From assembly GCA_964615375.1 (NCBI GenBank), contig CAZTOW010000031.1, forward strand, positions 53,270-117,269: a DNA stretch of 64,000 nt. The letters run 5' to 3'. Shown here one piece after another: positions 40,683 to 48,805 of this stretch. This stretch comes from CAZKWG01 sp964615375 (GTDB taxonomy: Bacteria > Myxococcota_A > UBA796 > CAZKWG01). Under the pieces are notes generated by a model. It did not search any database and was not told the DNA's origin. It saw only the letters and a list, made by a program, of their open reading frames with translations. How positions within the stretch are numbered: position 1 is the first letter of the stretch; the number at the start of each line of letters is the position of its first letter. A program made the translations under genes and the position numbers.

Positions 40683-41339
40683 ATGCGTCTCATCTTCTCG
40701 CTGCTCGTGCTCACGCTCACCGCCTGCAACGGCGACAAGGGGGAGGTCGTCGAGGAGGCGCCCACGGGGCTGGAGCCGCTGGAGGACGAGAACCTGGCCA
40801 GCGCGCCGAACAAGAACACCGACGGCTCCTACCCGGAGAGCATGAACGTCACCTCGGGTGAGAGCGACGACTACGCCTGGAGCCACGCGCGGGCCTACGT
40901 GCTCGCCGATATCTCCACCGTCTGGGCCGCCTTCGCCAACCCCGACGTCGTCGTGGACCGCCGCCGCATGGAGAGCTGGGAGGCCACCATGGACGTGGAG
41001 CCCGACTTCGACGTGAGCTTCCAGATCGACCACGTCACCGATGACATCGTGACCATCGAGTACCAGCTCGTCTGGATCCAGGGGGCCACGGAGGGCACGG
41101 CGGACGCGCCCGAGGCGGTGGGCATGCGCTGGTCGAAGACCGGAGGCTCCGATCTCGTCTACCTGCTGGAGGGCTCCGCCCAGCTTCTTTCGGTCGACGC
41201 GGAGGTCACGGAGCTCCAGCTGATCGAGCACCTGGACACACCGGGCTCGGGGCCCGAGGATATCGAGGCGTATTACGCCGATCTTTACGACAGCGTGCTC
41301 GCGGAGGTCAACGGAGAGGCCCTCCCGACCTACGAATGA
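40683..41339 (+). CDS. Lipoprotein with possible SRPBCC-like fold
   Basis: The 218-residue protein begins MRLIFSLLVLTLTACNG, a clear lipoprotein signal. The mature part contains YAWSHARAYVLADISTVWAA followed by FANPDVVVDRRRMESW and ITIEYQ-like strands ending in a long helix (EDIEAYYADLYDSVLAEVN). This order (strand, helix with VWAAFANP, strands, last long helix) resembles an SRPBCC/START-like lipid-binding fold; this is a tentative reading. It is divergent from the MopE-lectin gene and upstream of two further MopE-type lipoproteins. Confidence 0.55.
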   Translation: MRLIFSLLVLTLTACNGDKGEVVEEAPTGLEPLEDENLASAPNKNTDGSYPESMNVTSGESDDYAWSHARAYVLADISTVWAAFANPDVVVDRRRMESWEATMDVEPDFDVSFQIDHVTDDIVTIEYQLVWIQGATEGTADAPEAVGMRWSKTGGSDLVYLLEGSAQLLSVDAEVTELQLIEHLDTPGSGPEDIEAYYADLYDSVLAEVNGEALPTYE

Positions 41340-41391
41340 TCTGCGCGCCTCTCCTCGTGCTACGCTTCGCGGGACTCGTGAGGAGCGCGCG

Positions 41392-43170
41392 ATGCGGCGT
41401 GGTGCAGCCCCAATTCTGTTCGGCTTGATCCTTCTCGGCGCCTGCTCGGACAAGGACGAGGTCATCCGGCCTCCGCAGGACGAGGACGGCGACGGCTACA
41501 CCGACGACGACGACTGCGACGACGCCGACGCGGCCATCTCGCCCGCCGCGATCGAGCTCTGCGACGGGGTGGACAACAACTGCGACGGCGTCACCGACGA
41601 CGACGCCGAGGACGCCAGCACCTGGTACCCGGACAACGACGCTGACGGCTACGGCTCCGATCGCGTCCCGGGTCAGGTCTCCTGCGAGGATCCCTCCAGC
41701 GGAGGCACCGCCTACAGCACCGATCCGAGCGACTGCGACGACGGCGACGCCGAGGTCAGCCCCTCGGTGGAGGAGACCTGCGGGGACGACGTGGACAACG
41801 ACTGCGACGACGTGGTCGACAACTGCGCGGGCCACAGCACGGTCGGCCTGGAGAGCGCCCACGCCCGGCTGCGCGGGGCGATGGGGGAGGGGATGGGCAG
41901 CTCGGTGGCCGGGCCCGGCGACGTGGACGGGGACGGCCTCGCCGATCTGATCGCCGGGGCGCCCCAGGCCACGGTCTCCGGCGACGTCCTGGGCGCGGTC
42001 TACCTCGTGCTGGGCGGGAGCTCCGGCGAGCTCGACAGCAGCGGCGCCGCCGCGCACCTCCAGGGCGCGGTGGACGGCGACGGCACGGGGACCGCGGTCT
42101 CCGGCGGCGACGTCGACAACGACGGCTACGCCGACCTCCTCATCGGAGCGCCAGGCTACGACTCCGACGCGACGAACTCCGGCGCAGCCTGGCTGGTGCT
42201 CGGCCCTGTGGCCGGTGACCACGACCTCAGCGAGCGCGCCGACGCGCTGCTGGCGGGCACCGACGCCAGCGACGCCTGCGGCACCTCGCTGGTCGTGACC
42301 GGCAGCGTGGGCGGAGACGATGGCATGGATCTCTGGGTGGGCGAGCCCAACTACGCCGACGGGAAGGGGCGCGCCTACCTCGTGCTGGGCCCCCCCGAGG
42401 GCGAGTCAGAGATCCGCACGCACGACGGGCGCATCCAGGGCACGGAGGAGGGCGACAAGATCGGCTCGGCGGTCGGCGACGCCGGAGACATCGACGGGGA
42501 CGGCAAGAGCGACCTGATCGTCGGCGCCCCGGGCGCCGGGGGGGCGGGGACGCGGTCCGGGCGGGTCTACCTCGTCCTGGACGAGCTGCGCGGGGCCATC
42601 GGCGCCGCCGACGCCGACGCCCTGCTGGACGGTGAGGCGGAGGGCGATCAGGCGGGGGCCGCGGTCTCCGGGGCCGGCGACCAGGACGGCGACGGCTACG
42701 CCGAGATCCTGGTCGGCGCCCAGGGCGACGACGACAACGGCGCCGACGCGGGCGCGGTCTATGTGGTCTCCGGCGCCTCGCGCGGGAGCGCCAGCCTCGG
42801 CGCCACCACCACGAAGCTGCTCGGGCGAGAGGCGGGGAGCTACGCCGGCTACAGCGTCGCGCTCGCCGGGGACGTCAACGCCGACGGCGCGCCTGACGTG
42901 CTGGTCGGCGCCCCCTACGACGGCGCGGGCGGGGAGGCGGCCGGCGCGGCCTTCGTCGTGTACGGTCCGGTGAGCGGCGTGCTCGATCTCGCCGACGCGC
43001 AGGTGGAGATCCTCGGCGAGGAGAGCACCGATCAGGCGGGTCGCGCGGTGGCGGGGGGTGGCGACGCCGACGGAGACGGATACGGGGATCTGCTCATCGC
43101 CAGCCCGCTGGACGATGACGGGGGCTCCGACGCCGGGGCCGCCTGGCTGGTGCTGGGCAGCCAGCTCTGA
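41392..43170 (+). CDS. MopE-type repeat lipoprotein with integrin-like FG-GAP propeller
   Basis: The 592-residue protein has a lipoprotein signal (MRRGAAPILFGLILLGACSD). Residues about 25-145 are two or three MopE metal-binding repeats (DEDGDGYTDDDDCDDADAAI, CDGVDNNCDG). The rest is a string of about seven FG-GAP repeats with calcium loops such as GDVDGDGLADLIAGAPQA, GDVDNDGYADLLIGAPGYDS and GDQDGDGYAEILVGAQGDDD, predicted to form a seven-bladed beta-propeller as in integrin alpha chains. It is expected at the cell surface, perhaps in adhesion. The first in-window plus-strand gene of a pair with the next MopE lipoprotein, 31 bp apart. Confidence 0.85.
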   Translation: MRRGAAPILFGLILLGACSDKDEVIRPPQDEDGDGYTDDDDCDDADAAISPAAIELCDGVDNNCDGVTDDDAEDASTWYPDNDADGYGSDRVPGQVSCEDPSSGGTAYSTDPSDCDDGDAEVSPSVEETCGDDVDNDCDDVVDNCAGHSTVGLESAHARLRGAMGEGMGSSVAGPGDVDGDGLADLIAGAPQATVSGDVLGAVYLVLGGSSGELDSSGAAAHLQGAVDGDGTGTAVSGGDVDNDGYADLLIGAPGYDSDATNSGAAWLVLGPVAGDHDLSERADALLAGTDASDACGTSLVVTGSVGGDDGMDLWVGEPNYADGKGRAYLVLGPPEGESEIRTHDGRIQGTEEGDKIGSAVGDAGDIDGDGKSDLIVGAPGAGGAGTRSGRVYLVLDELRGAIGAADADALLDGEAEGDQAGAAVSGAGDQDGDGYAEILVGAQGDDDNGADAGAVYVVSGASRGSASLGATTTKLLGREAGSYAGYSVALAGDVNADGAPDVLVGAPYDGAGGEAAGAAFVVYGPVSGVLDLADAQVEILGEESTDQAGRAVAGGGDADGDGYGDLLIASPLDDDGGSDAGAAWLVLGSQL

Positions 43171-43201
43171 GCGCCCACCACGGTGCGGGAGAGGGGGGAG
43201 G

Positions 43202-44623
43202 ATGCGGAACTTCGCGCTGGCGCTCGTGCTGCTCCTGGGCTGTGAGGACAAGGGGGGGGACAGCGCGCTCGTCGACGCGGACGGCGACGGCTTCGGCGAG
43301 GTCGAGGACTGCGACGACGCCGACCCGGCCATCCACCCCGAGGCCGACGAGCTGGACGACGACCTGGACAACGACTGCGACGGCGTGGCCGACGAGTACC
43401 TGAACCTCTACGACGGCGACGGGGACGGCTGGACCGAGGCCGGCGGCGACTGTGACGACGCCGATCCGTCCACGAACCCCGACAACGAGGAGGTCGCCGG
43501 GGACGGGGCCGACAACGACTGCGACGATCTGACGGACGAGACCGCCGAGCAGGAGGACGACGACGGCGACGGCTACTCCGAGGAGGAGGGCGACTGCGAC
43601 GACGCCGACGACACCTTCGCCCCGGACGCCGAGGAGCTGGAGGATCAGCTCGACAACGACTGCGACGGCGCCGTCGATGAGGGCACGCGCCTCTACGACG
43701 ACGACGGCGACGGCTTCTCCGAGACCTACGGCGACTGCGACGACGACAACGCCGCCGCCTACCCCGGCGCCGAGGACGTGCCCTACGACGGTGTGGACGC
43801 CGACTGCGGCTACGACGATGACAACGACGCCGACGGGGACGGTCAGGCCTCCATCGACTACGAGGGCGACGACTGCAACGACACCGACCCGAGCATCTAC
43901 CTGGGCGCCGCCGAGACCTGTGACGGCGTGGACCAGAGCTGCGACGGCGTCGCCGACGACGGGCTCCTGGGCTTCGACGAGAGCTGCCCCGCCCCGAGCT
44001 GCCTGCTGGCCTCGACCGCCACCCTCGGCGCGGCCGACGGCCTCTACTGGGTGGACCCCCTCGACGGCGAGCCGCGCGAGGTCTGGTGCGACATGGCGGG
44101 CGGGGGCTGGACCCTGGTCGCGCGGGCCACCAACGGCGGCGGCGTGGTGGAAAACGCCACGCTGGACGACGGCGCGGAGACCGGGGAGCTGCCGATCACG
44201 CCGGACAGCTCGGGCAACAACAAGCTCTCCGACGACCTCATCAACGCCCTGCGCCTCGGCGCGCTCCCCAACGACCTGAAGATCGTCGTGCTGGTCAACG
44301 GCGAGGTGCTGGGCGAGAGCTGGCACCCGCAGGACTGCGTGCTCCAGACCGGCGTGGAGGTGGTGGCCAGCGACCCCTGCAACGCCAGCACCACCGGCGG
44401 GCCCGACGATCTGGACTACCTCCAGAGCGAGGCCGACAGCCCGCTGGGGCGCTGGGGCGTGGACGAGACCCTGGGCTACACCTGGAGCTGGCCCGGGGTC
44501 GCCCTGGGGCCGGTGGACGGCGGGACCGATCACGCGGGTGAGCTGCCCGACCCCTACTGCACCTGGTACGAGGAGGCCTCGCTCTGCCCGGTCGCCACGG
44601 CCATTGAGCTCTGGGCGTTATAG
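43202..44623 (+). CDS. MopE-type repeat lipoprotein with fibrinogen-like C-terminal domain
   Basis: The 473-residue protein begins MRNFALALVLLLGCEDKG (lipobox Cys 14). Residues about 24-260 contain about five acidic repeats (DADGDGFGEVEDCDDADPAI, DNDCDGVADEYL, CDGVDQSCDG). After PAPSCLLASTATLGAADGLY the sequence YWVDPLDGEPREVWCDMAGG and GGWTLVARATNGGG match the start of fibrinogen-related (FReD/GON-type) domains, which commonly bind sugars. The predicted role is a calcium-stabilised surface adhesin. The stop is followed by several further TAG codons. Confidence 0.75.
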   Translation: MRNFALALVLLLGCEDKGGDSALVDADGDGFGEVEDCDDADPAIHPEADELDDDLDNDCDGVADEYLNLYDGDGDGWTEAGGDCDDADPSTNPDNEEVAGDGADNDCDDLTDETAEQEDDDGDGYSEEEGDCDDADDTFAPDAEELEDQLDNDCDGAVDEGTRLYDDDGDGFSETYGDCDDDNAAAYPGAEDVPYDGVDADCGYDDDNDADGDGQASIDYEGDDCNDTDPSIYLGAAETCDGVDQSCDGVADDGLLGFDESCPAPSCLLASTATLGAADGLYWVDPLDGEPREVWCDMAGGGWTLVARATNGGGVVENATLDDGAETGELPITPDSSGNNKLSDDLINALRLGALPNDLKIVVLVNGEVLGESWHPQDCVLQTGVEVVASDPCNASTTGGPDDLDYLQSEADSPLGRWGVDETLGYTWSWPGVALGPVDGGTDHAGELPDPYCTWYEEASLCPVATAIELWAL

Positions 44624-44634
44624 CACTAGTTGAC

Positions 44635-45324
44635 TTAGTCTGAGACGCTCACGAGCTCGTCGGTGGCGTCCTGCACCAGCCCGACGCCCGCTGCCAGCCA
44701 GCGGGTGCCGCTGAATTCGCCCGTTGTGTCGATCTTGAGGGAGGTGAAGCGCCCGGCCGCCACGTTGAGCTCCTCCGTGCCGATCACGGTGGAGGTCCAG
44801 GAGATCGCCACGGAGGTGGAGTCGATCAGGTTGCCTTCCATTCGCACAGTGCTTGAGCCCGACCAGACGGTCCCCTCTTCGAGGTCGCGCGCGACCAGCA
44901 GCGCCGGCGGATCGTAGGTGGTGATCGACCATTCGTCGAACTTCTGGCCGTCGACGACGCTGGTGGTCGCGCTGGAGCGCGTCCCCAGGGCGAGACCGTC
45001 AGCGTCGCAGACCCAGCTCAGCGTGCTCGTGGTCGTGGCCGCGCCCGCCACGCTGAGGACCTCGACGTGCTCGGTGGTGCTGGCGGTCTGACCCACGGTG
45101 TCCAGGTCGTCCACCGTGACGGTCAGCGTCCGCGTGACCTCCTCGGTGGACCCGTCATAGACCAGCGTGCGCCCCTCGACCTCGAGGCCGCTGAAGCGCC
45201 CACAGAGCGAGTCGTCGGTGGAGCCGACCCCGGTCTCGCCGGTCTCGCCGGTCTCGGTGGGGGTGAGCACGACGACGCCCTTGCCGGTGCAGGCGCAGAG
45301 CAGGAGGAGGGGGAGCGGACGCAT
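44635..45324 (-). CDS. Threonine-rich lipoprotein
   Basis: The 229-residue protein begins MRPLPLLLLCACTGKG with a lipobox Cys (10 or 12). A linker with tandem ETG units (PTETGETGETGVGS) leads to a beta-rich Thr/Ser/Val domain, for example LTVTVDDLDTVGQTASTTEH and VAISWTSTVIGTEELNVAAG. No family is recognised. It is the gene just downstream of aceF on the same strand, 11 bp away, but probably not functionally linked to pyruvate dehydrogenase. Confidence 0.6.
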   Translation of the reverse strand: MRPLPLLLLCACTGKGVVVLTPTETGETGETGVGSTDDSLCGRFSGLEVEGRTLVYDGSTEEVTRTLTVTVDDLDTVGQTASTTEHVEVLSVAGAATTTSTLSWVCDADGLALGTRSSATTSVVDGQKFDEWSITTYDPPALLVARDLEEGTVWSGSSTVRMEGNLIDSTSVAISWTSTVIGTEELNVAAGRFTSLKIDTTGEFSGTRWLAAGVGLVQDATDELVSVSD

Positions 45325-45335
45325 TGGGGGGACCT

Positions 45336-46679
45336 TCAGCCGGCGAGCAACGCGGGCCGCTCCACGTAGGCGCGGAGGGCCTGGAGGAAGCGCGCGCCGA
45401 GCGCGCCATCCACCACACGATGATCACAGGTCAGCGTCACCCGCATCCTCCATTTGACGACGACCTGACCGCCGACGACGACCGGCTCCTGATTCATGGC
45501 TCCCACCGCCAGGATACAGCTCTCGGGCGGGTTGAGGATCGCCGTGAAGTGCTCGATGCCCATCATGCCCAGGTTCGAGATCGTGAACGTGGAGCCCTGG
45601 TACTCCTCGGGCTTCAGCTTCAGCGCCTTCGCCCGGTCGGCCAGGTCCTTGATCTCGGCGCCCAGCGCGCGCAGGCCCTTGGTGTCGGCGTCGCGCAGGA
45701 CCGGCGTGATGAGCCCGTCGGGCAGGGCCACGGCCACGCCGATGTGGACGCGCCCGTGGCGGGTGATGGCGTCGGCGCCCCAGCTCGCGTTGACCTCGGG
45801 CACGTCGCGGAGCGCGCGGGCCACGGCGCTGATGATCAGCACGTTGTAGGTCGTGTTGAGCTCCCCCGCCTTGAGCTGCTCGCGGAAGGCCACCAGCGCG
45901 TCGCAGTCGAAGACCGCCGTGAGGTAGAAGCTCGGCGCGCTCTGCCAGACCTCGGTGAGGCGGCGGGCGATGGTCTTGCGCATCTGGGAGTTGCGGACCT
46001 GGCTGTCGGGGAGGCCCGGCGTCGGGGCGGCGGGGGCGCTGGGGGCGGCGGAGCGGCTGGCGGCGGCCCGCTCCACGTCGGCGCGGGTGACCCGGCCGCT
46101 GGGGCCGGTGCCCTGGACCGCGCTCACCTCCACGTTGTGCTCGCGGGCGGCCTTCCGGGCGGCGGGGGAGCTGCGCACGCGGGGCGCGGCCGGCTCCCAG
46201 TCCACGTCGGGCTCCATGATCGAGGCGTCCACCGGCCTGCCCTGCCAGGCGAAGGGCACGAAGCCGGCGCGGGCGGGGGCAGGCGGCGGCGCTGGGGCGG
46301 GCACAGGAGCCGGGGCGGGCGCAGGCGCGGGCGCTGGAGCCGGGGTGGGCTCCGGCGCGGGGGCGCCGGCCTGGGCGACCGGCGCGGCGCCAGCCTTGCG
46401 GGCGGAGAATTCCGCCATCAGGCCGGAGATGTCCTCGTCGGCGCGCACGCCCAGGATGGCGATGGGCGCCCCGGCCGGGACCTCCTGGCCCTCGGCGGCC
46501 AGGATCTTCAGCAGCCAGCCCTTCTCGAAGACCTCCACGTCCATGGCGGCCTTGTCGGTCTCCACCTCGGCGACGGCGTCCCCGGGGGAGAGGGCCTCGC
46601 CCTCCTTCTTCTTCCAGGACAGCAGCACGCCGCTGGTCATCGTCGGGCTGGCCTGGGGCATCTCGAAGAAGCGCGCCAT
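45336..46679 (-). CDS. pdhC: Pyruvate dehydrogenase E2, dihydrolipoamide acetyltransferase
   Basis: The 447-residue E2 moves the acetyl group from lipoamide to CoA in the pyruvate dehydrogenase complex. Lipoyl domain at 1-80 with lipoylated Lys in VETDKAAMDVEV; Ala/Pro-rich linker (about 100-155); peripheral subunit-binding domain VRSSPAARKAAREHNVEVSA with GTGPSGRVTRADVE; catalytic domain with LTCDHRVVDGALGARFLQAL at the C-terminus (active-site His and Asp). It starts three bases after the E1 beta stop. No E3 gene is found in the window. Confidence 0.93.
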   Translation of the reverse strand: MARFFEMPQASPTMTSGVLLSWKKKEGEALSPGDAVAEVETDKAAMDVEVFEKGWLLKILAAEGQEVPAGAPIAILGVRADEDISGLMAEFSARKAGAAPVAQAGAPAPEPTPAPAPAPAPAPAPVPAPAPPPAPARAGFVPFAWQGRPVDASIMEPDVDWEPAAPRVRSSPAARKAAREHNVEVSAVQGTGPSGRVTRADVERAAASRSAAPSAPAAPTPGLPDSQVRNSQMRKTIARRLTEVWQSAPSFYLTAVFDCDALVAFREQLKAGELNTTYNVLIISAVARALRDVPEVNASWGADAITRHGRVHIGVAVALPDGLITPVLRDADTKGLRALGAEIKDLADRAKALKLKPEEYQGSTFTISNLGMMGIEHFTAILNPPESCILAVGAMNQEPVVVGGQVVVKWRMRVTLTCDHRVVDGALGARFLQALRAYVERPALLAG

Positions 46680-46681
46680 GG

Positions 46682-47656
46682 TTACCTCCCCAGCCGGTGG
46701 ACGGCGGCGATGATCCGGTCGGCGTTGGGCATGACGAGCTTCTCCAGGTTCGTGGCGTAGGGCTGCGGGACGTCGCGGTTGGTGACGCGCAGCACGGGCG
46801 CCTCCAGGGTGTCGAAGAGGGCCTCCTGCAGGCGGGCGGCGATCTCGGCGGCGACCCCGGCGAAGGGGTAGCCCTCCTGCACCACCACGGCGCGCCCGGT
46901 GCGGGCGACGCTGCTGAAGAGCGCCTCGTGGTCGAGGGGGCGGATGCTGCGGAGATCGAGCACCTCGGCGGAGATCCCCTCGGCCTGCAGGCGCTCGGCG
47001 GCGGCGAGGCAGTTGGTGACCTGCTTGCCCCAGCTCACCAGCGTCAGGTCCGAGCCCGCGCGCTTCACCGCCGCCTTGCCCAGGGGGACCAGGTGCTCGC
47101 CGTCGGGGACCTCGCCCTTCTGGCCGTAGGTCAGCTCGCTCTCCAGGAAGATCACCGGGCTGTCGTCGCGGATCGCGCTCTTCAGCAGCCCCTTGGCGTC
47201 GGCGGCGTCGCAGTAGGTCACCACCTTCAGCCCCGGCAGGTGGGCGTAGAGGGACTCCACCGCTGTCGAGTGCTGGGAGGCCAGGTTCTCCGCCGCGCCG
47301 TTCGGCCCGCGGAAGACGATGGGCAGCCGGTACTGGCCCGCCGACATCTGGTAGATCTTCGCCGCGTGGTTCATGAGCTGGTCATAGGCCACGAAGGAGA
47401 AGTTCCAGGTCATGAACTCGACGATGGGGCGCATCCCCGCCATCGCCGCGCCGATGCCCAGCGCGGCGAAGCCGGTCTCGGAGATGGGCGTGTCCACCAC
47501 GCGCCGCTCGCCGAACTCGGCCAGCATCCCCTGGGAGACCTTGTAGGCGCCGTCGTAGTGCCCGACCTCCTCACCGATGAGGAAGATGTCCGGGTCGCGG
47601 CGCATCTCCTCGACCATGGCCTGCCTGAGGGCCTCGCGGATCGCGATCATGGCCAT
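46682..47656 (-). CDS. pdhB: Pyruvate dehydrogenase E1 component, beta subunit
   Basis: The 324-residue transketolase-like beta chain shows DIFLIGEEVGHYDGAYKVSQ and RVVDTPISETGFAALGIGAA, with the TPP-contacting Glu in the EEVG stretch, then RPIVEFMTWNFSFVAYDQLM and C-terminal VVVQEGYPFAGVAAEIAARL. It pairs with E1 alpha (next upstream gene, three bases apart) to decarboxylate pyruvate and acetylate the E2 lipoyl group. Confidence 0.93.
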   Translation of the reverse strand: MAMIAIREALRQAMVEEMRRDPDIFLIGEEVGHYDGAYKVSQGMLAEFGERRVVDTPISETGFAALGIGAAMAGMRPIVEFMTWNFSFVAYDQLMNHAAKIYQMSAGQYRLPIVFRGPNGAAENLASQHSTAVESLYAHLPGLKVVTYCDAADAKGLLKSAIRDDSPVIFLESELTYGQKGEVPDGEHLVPLGKAAVKRAGSDLTLVSWGKQVTNCLAAAERLQAEGISAEVLDLRSIRPLDHEALFSSVARTGRAVVVQEGYPFAGVAAEIAARLQEALFDTLEAPVLRVTNRDVPQPYATNLEKLVMPNADRIIAAVHRLGR

Positions 47657-47659
47657 GGC

Positions 47660-48700
47660 TCACTCCTGTCCTGCGGGCGCGTAGACGTAGCGGTAGAGGT
47701 CGGCGGGATCGGGCTCCGGGCTCTGCTCGGCGAAACGCACGGCGTCCTCCACCTCCGCCTCCACGCTGGTCTCGACCTCGGTGAGCCGGGCCTCGCCCAC
47801 CCCAAACGCCGTCCGCAGGCGGTCGGCGGTCAGCAGCAGCGGGTCACTCTTCTTCTTCTCCTCGAGCTCGCCCGCCGGGCGGTACTTGGCCGGGTCGGAC
47901 ATCGAGTGGCCGCGAAAGCGGTAGGTCACGATCTCCAGGAAGACCGGGCCGTTGCCCTCGCGGGCGTAGCGGGCGGCGGCGCCCACGCGCTCGCGGACGT
48001 GCTCCACGTCCATGCCGTTGGTCACCTGCTCGCGGGTGATCCCGACGCCCAGCGCGCGCAGACTCATGTCCGAGTACGCGCTCTGGCGGTGCAGCGGCGT
48101 GCCCATCGCGTAGAAGTTGTTCTCGCAGATGTAGACCACCGGCAGCTTGTAGAGGGCCGACAGCGCCAGGCCCTCGAAGAAGGCGCCCTGGTGGCTCGCC
48201 CCGTCGCCGAAGAAGCAGACCACCACCCGGCCCTCGTCCCGGTGCCGGCTGGCCCAGGCCACCCCGTTGGCCAGGGCGACGTGCGCGCCCACGATGCCGT
48301 AGCCGCCCATGAAGTCCACAGAGCGGTCGAAGATGTGCATGGAGCCGCCGAGGCCCTTGCTGGCCCCGGTCGCCTTGCCGTAGAGCTCTGCCATCACCGC
48401 CCGCGCCGAGCTGCCCTTGGCCAGGGCGTGCCCGTGCTCGCGGTAGGCGGCGATCCAGTAGTCCTTGCGCGTGGCCGCCGCGGCGCCCACCGCCACCGCC
48501 TCCTGCCCGATGTACAGGTGGCAGAAGCCCAGGATCTTCCGCATGGTGTACGCCTTCGCCGCCGCCTCCTCCAGGCGTCGGATCAGGAGCATCTCGCGGT
48601 AGAGCCCGAGCAGCCCGTCGGCGTCGAGCGCGGGCATCCCGCTCTCTTCGGGGAGCGGTGGAGGCAGCGCCGCCAGGAGCGCGCCGTGGCCGTCGTTCAT
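47660..48700 (-). CDS. pdhA: Pyruvate dehydrogenase E1 component, alpha subunit
   Basis: The start ATG 48700 (MNDGHGALLA) is preferred, with an AGGT site upstream; the frame extends about 20 codons further. The 346-residue TPP-binding chain shows YREMLLIRRLEEAAAKAYTM, GFCHLYIGQEAVAVG, the TPP motif CFFGDGASHQGAFFEG through ICENN, and the phosphorylation-loop-like YRFRGHSMSDPAKYR. First gene of the E1alpha-E1beta-E2 operon; argS is divergent. Confidence 0.93.
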   Translation of the reverse strand: MNDGHGALLAALPPPLPEESGMPALDADGLLGLYREMLLIRRLEEAAAKAYTMRKILGFCHLYIGQEAVAVGAAAATRKDYWIAAYREHGHALAKGSSARAVMAELYGKATGASKGLGGSMHIFDRSVDFMGGYGIVGAHVALANGVAWASRHRDEGRVVVCFFGDGASHQGAFFEGLALSALYKLPVVYICENNFYAMGTPLHRQSAYSDMSLRALGVGITREQVTNGMDVEHVRERVGAAARYAREGNGPVFLEIVTYRFRGHSMSDPAKYRPAGELEEKKKSDPLLLTADRLRTAFGVGEARLTEVETSVEAEVEDAVRFAEQSPEPDPADLYRYVYAPAGQE

Positions 48701-48805
48701 GCGGACCTCATTGAGGTAGGGGGACCAGACGTCTAGCCCGCCCGCGGTGCCCTTACCACCCACCCCGCGCCCGGCGGGTTATTCCCTGTCCGTTCTGGAG
48801 CATCG

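Noticed and set aside
39700..44000. Quasi-periodic GAC/GGC DNA repeats considered as a CRISPR or satellite array
   Set aside because: They follow the codons of MopE repeats (acidic calcium loops), spacing is not constant and there are no unique spacers.
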